From JBAYVY01 sp041674345 (lineage in GTDB: Bacteria; Planctomycetota; Phycisphaerae; Phycisphaerales; Zrk34): a DNA stretch of 21,952 nucleotides. The stretch covers positions 1 to 21,952 of the forward strand of contig JBAYVY010000012.1 of NCBI GenBank assembly GCA_041674345.1, in the 5' to 3' direction. Made by a program: the position numbers and the translations under genes. Of this stretch, positions 7,470 to 14,570 are shown piece by piece; positions within the stretch are counted from its first letter, which is position 1; each line of letters begins with the position of its first letter. A model generated the notes under the pieces. The model saw only the letters and a list, made by a program, of their open reading frames with translations. It did not search any database and was not told the DNA's origin.

Positions 7470-8711
7470 TCATCTTATCAACCTCGCGTCCGCCCAGTTC
7501 GCCAGGTCGCCCACATCCAGATTCTCCCCCTCCTCCACGATCAACTCCAATCGCTTCACGCCGCTCACGTCCAGCCGAACCTCCTTCCACGCTTCCCCCG
7601 CTTTCATCCGCTGTTTCAACAGCGTCTTCCCATCCCCCTTCACCACAAACACGCAATCCCCCTCGCCGCTTCCGGGGGCGGGGGCTTTACTTCCGGGGGC
7701 GGGGGTCAGGCCGATCACTGCTGCGAACAAGCGATACTGTCCCGCGATGTCGTAACTCAATTCCGACCGCGCATGCACCCCCAATCCCCGCTCAAACCGT
7801 CTGTCCCCCATCTCAATCGGCCCGCCCATCACCGATTCATCCTTCCGCATCGGCCAACCGAACGTCACCGTCGCCGAGGTGCGTTCCTCCATCACCTTCA
7901 AGTCCGACATGAACGTCATCCGCCCGCTCCGCACGCGCACCGCCACCACTTTTTCCCACGGCAGCGCCATCTCATTCGCTCCCCGCATCAACCGCAACTT
8001 CCCCTCCCTCAACCCCGCCAGCTTCCCCCCTATCGTCGATCCATCCGCCAACTCCACGCGCACAAATCCCGTCAAATCTTCCGTTCTTAAAACTTCCGGG
8101 GGCGGGGGGGGAGCCAGTACGATTCCATACACCTTGTGCCGGTCGATCTTCCTCGACTGACCGTTCCACACAAATGTCACCTCCTTCGCATCCATCCCCG
8201 CCAACGCGCCCGGCACCACCGTCAACCCCTCCTCCCCAATCACCATCAACTGATCCTGCCTGCTCTCCGCGTCCCCCATCGCCTTCGCGAACAATCCCTC
8301 CGGCTCGGCCCGCCCGCCCGCCTTCGCGCTCAGCGGGGCCAGCAATATCCCCCTCGCCTGGTCCACCCCCATCCTCGTCCCCGCTCCCCCCAGCCAGTCG
8401 AATCCAATCGCGCCCTCGCCCATCGTCACGTTCCGCGCCACCAGCACGCTCCCGTCCGCCAGGTACAACCGCTCCGCGCTCAGCCCCGCCGATACCCGTT
8501 CCACCTTTCGTTCGATCTCCCGCACGCCCTGCAAATCCACCGCCCGATCCCGACCGGCGAGCAGTATCTCGCCGCGCTCGCTGATCGACGTGATCGTCCC
8601 CTCGATCCGATCCCCCTCCAGCGTCACCAGCGTCCGCGCGGAAGAATAATTCACCACGGAGATCACGGAGATCACGGAGAAAACCAATCCATGCCATTTC
8701 AATAAGTTCAT
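7470..8711 (-). CDS. Secreted NPCBM-domain protein
   Basis: The 413-residue protein ends in an NPCBM/NEW2-type jelly-roll domain (about 268-413), recognised by RRFERGLGVHARSELSYDI and the closing LVVxEEGENLDVGDLANWAD-like segment. Such domains bind carbohydrate in glycosidases and are widespread in planctomycete exported proteins. The N-terminal half has repeated small beta units (GDRIEGTITSISERGEILL, LADGSVLVARNV, LADGSTIGGKLAGLREGKL). A doubled G-rich repeat (7669-7706) adds APGSKAPAPGS in a loop of the NPCBM domain, and another copy at 8092-8112 adds APPPPPE. The signal peptide, MNLLKWHG then LVFSVISVISVVNYSSA, is largely repeat-encoded. ATG 8711 has GGAGG at 8-base spacing inside the repeat. 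An older start at 8758 overlaps the upstream stop in ATGA but leads to a 16-codon ORF. Confidence 0.87.
   Translation of the reverse strand: MNLLKWHGLVFSVISVISVVNYSSARTLVTLEGDRIEGTITSISERGEILLAGRDRAVDLQGVREIERKVERVSAGLSAERLYLADGSVLVARNVTMGEGAIGFDWLGGAGTRMGVDQARGILLAPLSAKAGGRAEPEGLFAKAMGDAESRQDQLMVIGEEGLTVVPGALAGMDAKEVTFVWNGQSRKIDRHKVYGIVLAPPPPPEVLRTEDLTGFVRVELADGSTIGGKLAGLREGKLRLMRGANEMALPWEKVVAVRVRSGRMTFMSDLKVMEERTSATVTFGWPMRKDESVMGGPIEMGDRRFERGLGVHARSELSYDIAGQYRLFAAVIGLTPAPGSKAPAPGSGEGDCVFVVKGDGKTLLKQRMKAGEAWKEVRLDVSGVKRLELIVEEGENLDVGDLANWADARLIR
7669..7706. repeat. G-rich dispersed repeat, two direct copies
   Basis: Two direct copies of CTTCCGGGGGCGGGGG are separated by CTTTA. They lie inside the NPCBM coding region and encode APGS-type loops. 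The same motif recurs at many other places in the window. Confidence 0.85.
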
Positions 8712-8751
8712 TCTGTATGCCTCCGTGTTCTCCGTGTCCTCCGTGGTGAAA
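8649..8751. repeat. Family A inverted tandem repeat, copy A2
   Basis: The left arm (8650-8682) is CACGGAGAT-type 9-bp tandem units and the right arm (8720-8751) is CTCCGTGTT-type inverse units. The core shares ATCCATG with A1. The element begins about 7 bases after an apparent older start codon (8758). It supplies GGAGG and ATG 8711, and its left arm encodes VFSVISVISVV in the NPCBM protein signal peptide. Confidence 0.9.
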
Positions 8752-8754
8752 TCC

Positions 8755-9888
8755 TCATGGCTTCTCCTCCTGCAACGCGCGATAATACTGCTCCACCAAC
8801 TCCCGATACCTCTCCGGGTATCTCGCCTTGATCGCGTTCAACACCTCGTCGCGCTGCCGCTGTCTCGCCTCGCCCCATTGTTCCTCCGCCTCGCCCCGCG
8901 TCGTCCGGTGCAACGCGCCGATCGTCGATGCCCCCGCCGGGGCCGTCGATTGCGCCGCGCCGCCGGCCGGCCCGCCGGCCGCGCCTCCCGCCGATCCCCG
9001 TCCCTGACCGTTGCCTCCTCCGCCGCCCCCGCCTCCTCCGCCTCCCTGCTTCTCCTTCTCCTCCGCCTTCTTAATCAATTCGTCCAGTATCGACACCACC
9101 TTCTTCTGCTGCTCCCGCGTCGGCTGACCCGAATCCTCCAACGCCAGTTTCCGTCTCGAATAATCCATCCGTTCCCCCACGTCCGGCAACGTCCCGTCCG
9201 ACATCCGCTCCAACTCGTCCATCCGATGCAATGCCCCCACCACCAACCGTTCCGGCGCTTGGGCATCCGCCTTGATGAATCCCCTGAAACTTTCCATCGC
9301 CTCCTTCCGCTTCAACAACCCCGCCTGGCACACGCCCCGCAAAAACATCGCCTGTCCCGCGTACAGCGTCTTGTCACGATCCGCGCCCACCAACTGCTCG
9401 GTCATCGGCAACGCTTCCTCGTATCGCTCATCGTTCACCAGCGCCCGCGCCAGAAAAAACTTCGCGTTCGCCGCCAGATACCCGTCCTCCGATCCCGTCA
9501 TCTTCCCCAACAATGCCATCGCCCGATCGTTCTTTTCGTTGGCCAGCAGGTCCATCGCCCCGGCGAAATCGGGGTAAATCAATTGCAGTCCCTCCACGAT
9601 CACCCCTTCACGCCGCCCCGGCTCGCCCGTCGCCTCCGCCAGATGCCTCGCGATCGCCGCCTTCACTTCCGCGCTGATTTCCGCCCGTTCCGTCACAAAC
9701 TTTCCAAACGCCTCCACCACCTTCCCCCCGTCCGGCAACACGAAACTTTCGGGGGCCGCCGCCGCCTCGACCGGCATCGGCTTCATCTCCGGCACAACCA
9801 CCGCCCCGGGTCCATCCTCCGCCCGCGCCGCCCCCGCCATCCCACACATCGTCGCCATCACCACCATCCCCATCATCACGCGATTCAT
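8755..9888 (-). CDS. Secreted TPR-like helical protein with poly-Gly tract
   Basis: The 377-residue protein has a clear signal peptide (MNRVMMGMVVMATM, then CGMAGAARA before EDGP). The middle region (about 75-225) resembles TPR repeats: LLANEKNDRAMALLGKM, AKFFLARALVNDERYEEAL and FLRGVCQAGLLKRKEAMESF. A KKAEEKEKQ segment precedes an 11-Gly tract (about 281-291) and a Gly/Ala-rich stretch. The C-terminal 50 residues (GEAEEQWGEARQRQRDEV, then ARYPERYRELVEQYYRAL) form a conserved-looking helical end. ATG 9888 was chosen because it has AAGGA at 7 bases and starts a normal signal peptide. An in-frame ATG at 10038 would add 50 residues, about two thirds of them read through family A repeat copy A3, and is probably wrong. 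No enzymatic motif is seen; the role is unknown. Confidence 0.83.
   Translation of the reverse strand: MNRVMMGMVVMATMCGMAGAARAEDGPGAVVVPEMKPMPVEAAAAPESFVLPDGGKVVEAFGKFVTERAEISAEVKAAIARHLAEATGEPGRREGVIVEGLQLIYPDFAGAMDLLANEKNDRAMALLGKMTGSEDGYLAANAKFFLARALVNDERYEEALPMTEQLVGADRDKTLYAGQAMFLRGVCQAGLLKRKEAMESFRGFIKADAQAPERLVVGALHRMDELERMSDGTLPDVGERMDYSRRKLALEDSGQPTREQQKKVVSILDELIKKAEEKEKQGGGGGGGGGGGNGQGRGSAGGAAGGPAGGAAQSTAPAGASTIGALHRTTRGEAEEQWGEARQRQRDEVLNAIKARYPERYRELVEQYYRALQEEKP
9013..9046. repeat. Glycine-codon tract (poly-Gly)
   Basis: An irregular run of CCTCCTCCGCC units encodes 11 consecutive glycines in the TPR-like protein. It is a simple-sequence linker in a region rich in Gly and Ala. 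Confidence 0.7.
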
Positions 9889-9943
9889 CGCCGTTCCTTT
9901 CAATCCGAAATCCCTTAGGCCTCGTGCGAAAATGACTGAAAGA

Positions 9944-10034
9944 GATTCACCACGGAGAACACCGAGAACACTGAGGAAACATCCATAAATAATGTATTTT
10001 ACTCCGTGATCTCCGTGATCTCCGTGGTGAATTC
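9944..10034. repeat. Family A inverted tandem repeat, copy A3
   Basis: The left arm (9944-9977) is CACGGAGAACACCGAGAA and the right arm (10001-10034) is CTCCGTGATCTCCGTGATC. The AT-rich core holds ACATCCATAAATAATG, matching the ATCCAT of A1 and A2 in the same orientation. It lies between the coiled-coil and TPR-like genes. Downstream at 9901-9913, CAATCCGAAATCC is a single-copy match to family C. Confidence 0.9.
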
Positions 10035-10059
10035 CCATCCGTTATTTTTGCACGGCTCC

Positions 10060-12039
10060 CTACCTCTTCTCCCCCAATCGTTCAGCCATCTGTCGCACAT
10101 CCTCCTGCCGTTTGGCCAATCGCCGAACCTCCTCCGCCAACTCCGCCGGCAACCGCCGCACGTTCGGCCGGGATGCGTCGAACAACTCCGTCCGCCGGTT
10201 CACACGCACCTGCGCCGCCTTCAACAACTTCAACTCCGCGCTCTCCGGCACCAGCGGCTGCTGCTGTTGCTGCTGCTCCCCCTCCTGCTGCTGTTGTGGC
10301 TGCTGTTGCTGCTGTTCCTGCGCCTTCCGCAACGCTTCAATCAACTCCTCCAGCGTCTTCTCAATCTCCCGCTCCAATCCCTGCGTGTAAGCCCCCGTCT
10401 CCTCCCCGCCCAGAAACTTCACCGTCGTCCGCAAATCCTGATGCAACTGATCCACCACCTCCGGCAAAACCACCGTCGTCCCGTCCTCCCTGATAATATC
10501 CATCGCCTTCGCCGCCATCTCCACCAACACACCCTCCTCCGCCGCCAACTGATTTAATTGCAACCGCTCCGGCCGGGTCAACGCTCGCGCGTCCTTCCCC
10601 TCCGCCGCCTCCCTGACCGCGCGCGAAACCTCCAAATCCCCCGTGCCCCGCGTCACCGGCTTCTGCCGCGACAACATCTCCCTGAACCTCGCCTCCAAGG
10701 CCGCCAGCTTCTCCTCCTGTGTTTCCTGCCTCAGTTGCCGCAACCGCTCCTCCAACTGCTTCTGTGCGTTCTTCAACGCCTCGATCGCCTTCTGCTGATG
10801 ATCCTGCGCATGGTCGCCCTGCCGCTTTTGCATTTCGCCCGACGCCTGCTTCATCTGCCGCTGCGCCTGCTGAACCTGCGGCTGACCGGGCGCGCCTTGC
10901 TGCTGCTGATCCTGCGAATCCCCCGGTTGCCCCTCTTGGCCTTGCTGCCCCGGTTGCGAGCTTCCGGGGGTTCCGGGGGTTCCGGGGGTTCCGGGGGTTC
11001 CGGGGGCGGGGGCATTACTTCCGGGGGCTTGCATTTGTTTGTCCAGGTCGCCGGTCTTATCCGCCAGTTTGTCCTGCGGGTCCGACAATTTCTCCATCGC
11101 GTCCTCCGGCAAGCGCACAATGTGATCCCGCTTCGCCTCCAGTTTTTCCAACTGCTTTTCCATTTCCTCCATCGCCTTGTCCTGTTCCTTGCCCGCCGAT
11201 ACGCCCTGACCATCGCCCATCCGCTGCTCCGCCTGATCCTGATGCTCCGTCGCCGCGCCCAGCGATTGCGACTTGCCTGACTGCCCCGACGGCTCGCCCG
11301 GCTTGCCGCCGGCGGGTGTTTGTTGATCCTTTTCACCCTCCGAAGGGGAACCAGCCGGCCCGGCATCAATCTGTTTGCCCAGCGCGTCGGTCTGTCTTCG
11401 CAGTTTCCCCTGTTCATCGGCCAGCTTCATCACCGCCGGCGCCCCCCGCGACTTCGCCTGTTCCGTCTGCTCCTTCAACTGTTTCTGTGCCGCGATCAGT
11501 TCGCGCAACGCCGCGATCTGCTCGTCCAGCACCGCCGCCGCCTTGTCGCGGTGCTGCGTGATGTCCGTCTGCTTCTTCAAATCCTTCTGCTCGGCGATCA
11601 GCTTTTCGATCTCCCTGCGAAACCGCTCCAACTGTTCGATCTCGCGCTGGCGCTGATCGTTCGTGCTGGTCAGCAGGTCGATCAGCTTGTCGATCTCCGC
11701 GATGAGTTTCCGCTGCTCGCCCTCGGCCTGTTCCAGTTGACCGGCATTCAACAACTCCGTCACCTTCGCCATGCGCTGCTCGATCAACGCCTGTTTCCCC
11801 GCCTTCAGCGTGTCGATGATCTTCCGCGCGTGTTCCGGCTCCGTCGCCTCCAGCGCTTTGGACAACTTGACGAACTTGTCCTCCATCTCCTGCACCAGCC
11901 GCCGAACATGATCCTGCCGAACCCCCAGCGGCGAATCCGTCGCTGCGGTCGGCGCAACTTCCGGGGTCGGCGCCTCCTGCGCGATCGCCGCACCGGTCAT
12001 CAGCAGCATCACGATCAGAAAATAAACGGTTCGCATCAT
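10060..12039 (-). CDS. Secreted coiled-coil protein with Gln-rich and Gly/Pro linkers
   Basis: The 659-residue protein has a signal peptide (MMRTVYFLIVMLLM then TGAAIA before QEAP). Long heptad-rich helices follow: about 40-240 (VRRLVQEMEDKFVKLSKALE, FRREIEKLIAEQKDLKKQ), about 285-325, and about 390-460 (IEALKNAQKQLEERLRQLRQ). A C-terminal helical part ends QEDVRQMAERLGEKR. Two low-complexity linkers stand out. A G-rich repeat expansion at 10971-11033 encodes APGSNAPAPGTPGTPGTPG, and CAG-type codons at about 10257-10320 encode runs of five, four and six glutamines. No catalytic motif is visible. Its place directly after the DUF4175-like gene, whose C-terminus is also helical, suggests the two products interact. 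Tandem ATGs at 12039 and 12036 are both possible starts; the upstream GGAA is weak. Confidence 0.85.
   Translation of the reverse strand: MMRTVYFLIVMLLMTGAAIAQEAPTPEVAPTAATDSPLGVRQDHVRRLVQEMEDKFVKLSKALEATEPEHARKIIDTLKAGKQALIEQRMAKVTELLNAGQLEQAEGEQRKLIAEIDKLIDLLTSTNDQRQREIEQLERFRREIEKLIAEQKDLKKQTDITQHRDKAAAVLDEQIAALRELIAAQKQLKEQTEQAKSRGAPAVMKLADEQGKLRRQTDALGKQIDAGPAGSPSEGEKDQQTPAGGKPGEPSGQSGKSQSLGAATEHQDQAEQRMGDGQGVSAGKEQDKAMEEMEKQLEKLEAKRDHIVRLPEDAMEKLSDPQDKLADKTGDLDKQMQAPGSNAPAPGTPGTPGTPGTPGSSQPGQQGQEGQPGDSQDQQQQGAPGQPQVQQAQRQMKQASGEMQKRQGDHAQDHQQKAIEALKNAQKQLEERLRQLRQETQEEKLAALEARFREMLSRQKPVTRGTGDLEVSRAVREAAEGKDARALTRPERLQLNQLAAEEGVLVEMAAKAMDIIREDGTTVVLPEVVDQLHQDLRTTVKFLGGEETGAYTQGLEREIEKTLEELIEALRKAQEQQQQQPQQQQEGEQQQQQQPLVPESAELKLLKAAQVRVNRRTELFDASRPNVRRLPAELAEEVRRLAKRQEDVRQMAERLGEKR
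10257..10320. repeat. Trinucleotide repeat encoding poly-Gln
   Basis: Interrupted CTG/TTG triplets on the plus strand encode glutamine runs in the coiled-coil protein. All units are codon-sized, so length changes would not shift the frame. Confidence 0.8.
10971..11033. repeat. G-rich dispersed repeat, expanded copy
   Basis: CTTCCGGGGG is followed by four more TTCCGGGGG units, then CGGGGGC, ATTA and another CTTCCGGGGGC. The 9-bp unit keeps the reading frame and encodes (PGT)n in the coiled-coil protein. Confidence 0.9.
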
Positions 12040-12044
12040 GACGT

Positions 12045-12091
12045 GGTTCCGGGGTCCGTGTTCCGGGGTCCGTGTTCCGGGGGCGGGGGCC
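12045..12091. repeat. G-rich dispersed repeat in the DUF4175/coiled-coil junction
   Basis: Tandem TTCCGGGGTCCGTG units end in TTCCGGGGGCGGGGGC. They fill about half of the 111-base gap before the coiled-coil gene. Read leftward, the last unit places GGAA a few bases before the start codons. Confidence 0.85.
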
Positions 12092-12150
12092 GCAATAAGG
12101 GGCTATCTATTGTATGACGCACGGGGCGGGTAAGTGTTCAATGACGCGCT

Positions 12151-14385
12151 TCACGGCTTGAAAACATCCTCAATCCGTTTGTTCCGTTCCTGATCCGTCC
12201 GCTGCTTCACATCCTGCTGCGCCCGGCGGATTTCGCGCAGCGTGTTGATCGCTTCCTGGAAGCCCTCCAGCTTCACCATGTTCTTCAAAATCACCTCCAT
12301 CGCGTCGATCACCCGCTGCTGGCCCGCGGCGGTCTGCTCCAGCGCGCTGTGCCGATCCGTCTCGCCCAGCGTGGGTTTGCGAGATTCGCTCAGCAGGTCC
12401 GCCGCCAGAGGGACAAGTCCGTTCGGGGCCGCCAAGTCGTTCAGCGGGTCGATGATGCGTTGTTGCAACCGCATCTGCGCCGGGCTGCCGGGGGTTTCGA
12501 GTTGATTGTTCAGCGTCTCGGCGAGCAGTTGCGCGAACTGGTCGGCGATGGCCCGTGTGCGTCCGCCGACCAATCGCTGCTTCTTTTCCAATTCACCCAA
12601 TTGCTGTCGGCGGGCGGCGTCGAACGGCCGGGCATCGGCCAGGGCCGCCTGCGTATCGACCCGCAGCAACTGCTGATCGCGCAGCAACCGCTCGAACTCC
12701 ATGCGTTGTTCCTGTTCCCGCCTTAGCAGTTGGTCGCGCAATTCCTGATCGCTGACGACCTTCAAGCTGAACACCTGCGACTGGCCGGTCTTGGGGCCGG
12801 TGAACGCATCGTTGTCCGTCGCCTCGATGACGAAGGTCAACTGCGAATCGGTCGGCAGATTCAGCGATTCGACCGGCCAGCGATGCACGAACGGTTCGAC
12901 ATGCTTGGCCGGTATCGTCGCGCCGGCGATCGGCAGCTTTTGGTCCGCGGGTTGATCGCCCGCGTCCGGCGCCGCCGCGTGATGGAACGACAGCGTCAAC
13001 GCCGTCACCGCGAAATCGTCGTTCGCTTCGATGCGGATCGGCAACAGGGCGCGGGGCGTCATCAAATCGCCGATGCCTTCCAGTTTCACGCGAACCACCG
13101 GCGATTTGTCAGGTGTGGGGCGCAGTTCGATGCGTGTCGGCCTCTTGGAGGGCAAACCCTCGGCGTCGGTCAGCGACACGGCCAGCGAACCGCGCTGCAA
13201 TGCCGCCGGTTCGACGGTGAATCGCCAAACCAGACGGGCCGGGTCGTCGCAGGTCATCGGACCCAGCGGCGTGTCGCCCAGCGCGATCGTCGCGCCGCTG
13301 AGCGGTTTGCTCGCGGTGATTCGCAGATGCACCGCGCCGCCGGCGGGCATGACGTAAGCGGACTGATCGGAGGGCAGCACTTGCGGGGGCAGTTGGGTGT
13401 AGGCGGGTGGATCGACGGTCAATTGCATCGCGCTGACGGCGGGGCGATCGACCAGACGGAGTTGATACCACCCCCGGGTTGGCATGACCGCGTCCCCGCC
13501 ACGCACGCGGAATCGCATCTCTTCCAGCACGTTGGGGAACATCGCGGAAAACAACCCGTCGCCCAGCCCGACCATCTGCTCACCCCCGCCCCCGGAACCG
13601 CCCCCGCCTACGGAAGTTGAACTTGAAGTTGGGGCGGGGTTGTCGGTGGTGTGGCCGGATGTGGTGATTTTGTAATCGACGTACACGGCCTGGGGGATTT
13701 CGCCTTGGGTGTCGGCCTGGACGTGGAGTTCCAGGTCGTCGCCGCGCGGCAGCAACAACACCCCGTCGGCGTCCAGCCCCCGCACGTGCAGATGCGTGCG
13801 CTGAGGCCAGCCGAGGTCGGACAGCAGGATGTTGCGATGGAACCAGATGGACAGGGTGGAAGGCATGAGGATCATCGCGGCGAGCAGGGTCAGCAGGGCG
13901 GCCCCGCCGCGGGCGAGGTGGCGGCGATGGGCGCGGCGGTCGATGATGTCGGTGAAGTCGATGGCGCGGGCGAGGTTTTCGCTTTGCGCGATGGTGGCGT
14001 TCATCAGCGGGCGCGAGCTGCCGGGCGAATCGTTGTCGCCGATCTGTGCGAATTGCAACGCGCTGATGAGCTGGTCGGCCAGTTCGGGGTGGTGGTGTTC
14101 GACGGCGACGCAGAGCGACTGATCGTCGGGGTTGCGACTGAGCGGGCGAAGCAGGCGGTGGAAAAGGATGTGGGCCGCGGCGGCGAGCATGAGCAGCAGC
14201 ATGACCAGGCGCTGGGGGCGGTCCAGATGGAAGAACCAGTCCAGCAGCAGCGACGCGGCGACCAGCGCGACGACGGCGAGCGCGAGCAGGGACATCGCGT
14301 CCAGCGCGATCCACAGACCGATCCGGCGGCGCAGCGCGCCCAGCCGGCGACGGGTGACGGACGGAATTTGCGTGATGCTGGTCAT
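12151..14385 (-). CDS. DUF4175-like membrane protein
   Basis: The 744-residue protein begins with a basic segment and two adjacent membrane helices (about 24-50 and 58-76). A cytoplasmic loop with VEHHHPELADQLISALQFAQ follows, then a third helix (about 160-182) and a large extracytoplasmic region with beta-rich Ig-like segments (for example LRLVDRPAVSAMQLTVDPPA and LPIRIEANDDFAVTALTLSF). The C-terminus is a long charged helical region (QLLRREQEQRMEFERLLRDQ onward). This layout matches DUF4175-type proteins found next to VWA/BatA-like genes in planctomycetes; no enzymatic function is known. A G-rich repeat (13581-13634) encodes SVGGGGSGGGGEQ as a linker. ATG 14385 has no clear Shine-Dalgarno sequence; a short leader ORF in repeat B2 ends in an ATGA overlap with it, so coupling is possible. 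Confidence 0.82.
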   Translation of the reverse strand: MTSITQIPSVTRRRLGALRRRIGLWIALDAMSLLALAVVALVAASLLLDWFFHLDRPQRLVMLLLMLAAAAHILFHRLLRPLSRNPDDQSLCVAVEHHHPELADQLISALQFAQIGDNDSPGSSRPLMNATIAQSENLARAIDFTDIIDRRAHRRHLARGGAALLTLLAAMILMPSTLSIWFHRNILLSDLGWPQRTHLHVRGLDADGVLLLPRGDDLELHVQADTQGEIPQAVYVDYKITTSGHTTDNPAPTSSSTSVGGGGSGGGGEQMVGLGDGLFSAMFPNVLEEMRFRVRGGDAVMPTRGWYQLRLVDRPAVSAMQLTVDPPAYTQLPPQVLPSDQSAYVMPAGGAVHLRITASKPLSGATIALGDTPLGPMTCDDPARLVWRFTVEPAALQRGSLAVSLTDAEGLPSKRPTRIELRPTPDKSPVVRVKLEGIGDLMTPRALLPIRIEANDDFAVTALTLSFHHAAAPDAGDQPADQKLPIAGATIPAKHVEPFVHRWPVESLNLPTDSQLTFVIEATDNDAFTGPKTGQSQVFSLKVVSDQELRDQLLRREQEQRMEFERLLRDQQLLRVDTQAALADARPFDAARRQQLGELEKKQRLVGGRTRAIADQFAQLLAETLNNQLETPGSPAQMRLQQRIIDPLNDLAAPNGLVPLAADLLSESRKPTLGETDRHSALEQTAAGQQRVIDAMEVILKNMVKLEGFQEAINTLREIRRAQQDVKQRTDQERNKRIEDVFKP
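13581..13634. repeat. G-rich dispersed repeat, inverse orientation
   Basis: ACCCCCGCCCCCGGAACCGC continues into CCCCGCCTACGGAAGTTGAA. This is the inverse of the TTCCGGGGGCGGGGG motif and lies in frame in the DUF4175-like gene, giving a Gly/Ser linker. Confidence 0.8.
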
Positions 14386-14474
14386 AGGTCGATCAAAGAG
14401 ATTTCACCACAGAGGGCCGCAGAGAGCCACAGAGGAGGAAAACAAAACATCAAAACAGCAGAAAAGCACAACAT
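14382..14474 (-). other. Possible 30-codon hydrophobic leader ORF inside repeat B2
   Basis: Read leftward from ATG 14474 the frame gives MLCFSAVLMFCFPPLWL, then SAALCGEISLIDL, and stops at a TGA that overlaps the ATG of the DUF4175-like gene (ATGA). The peptide closely parallels the repeat-encoded signal core of the double protease (MFCCSAVLLFCFSPLCL). No Shine-Dalgarno sequence is seen, so translation is unproven. Confidence 0.25.
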
Positions 14475-14565
14475 TCCGATTCAAACGCGGTATGTTCCGC
14501 GGTTTTGCTTTTCTGATTTTCTGTTTTCATACTCTGTGGCGCTCTGTGGCACTCTGTGGTGAAAC
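14402..14565. repeat. Family B inverted repeat, copy B2
   Basis: The outer arms are TTTCACCACAGAGGG and its inverse CTCTGTGGTGAAA. The right inner block TTTTGCTTTTCTGATTTTCT plus GTTTTCATACTCTG differs from B1 at only a couple of bases and has the same orientation. The element fills the VWA/DUF4175 junction, which is the longest gap in the window. Confidence 0.9.
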
Positions 14566-14570
14566 TTTTC

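Noticed and set aside
6411..8090. A 559-codon rightward open frame spanning two leftward genes
   Set aside because: Its composition is typical of an antisense shadow (RHPQ-rich), it crosses a gene junction and a repeat, and it has no recognisable motif.
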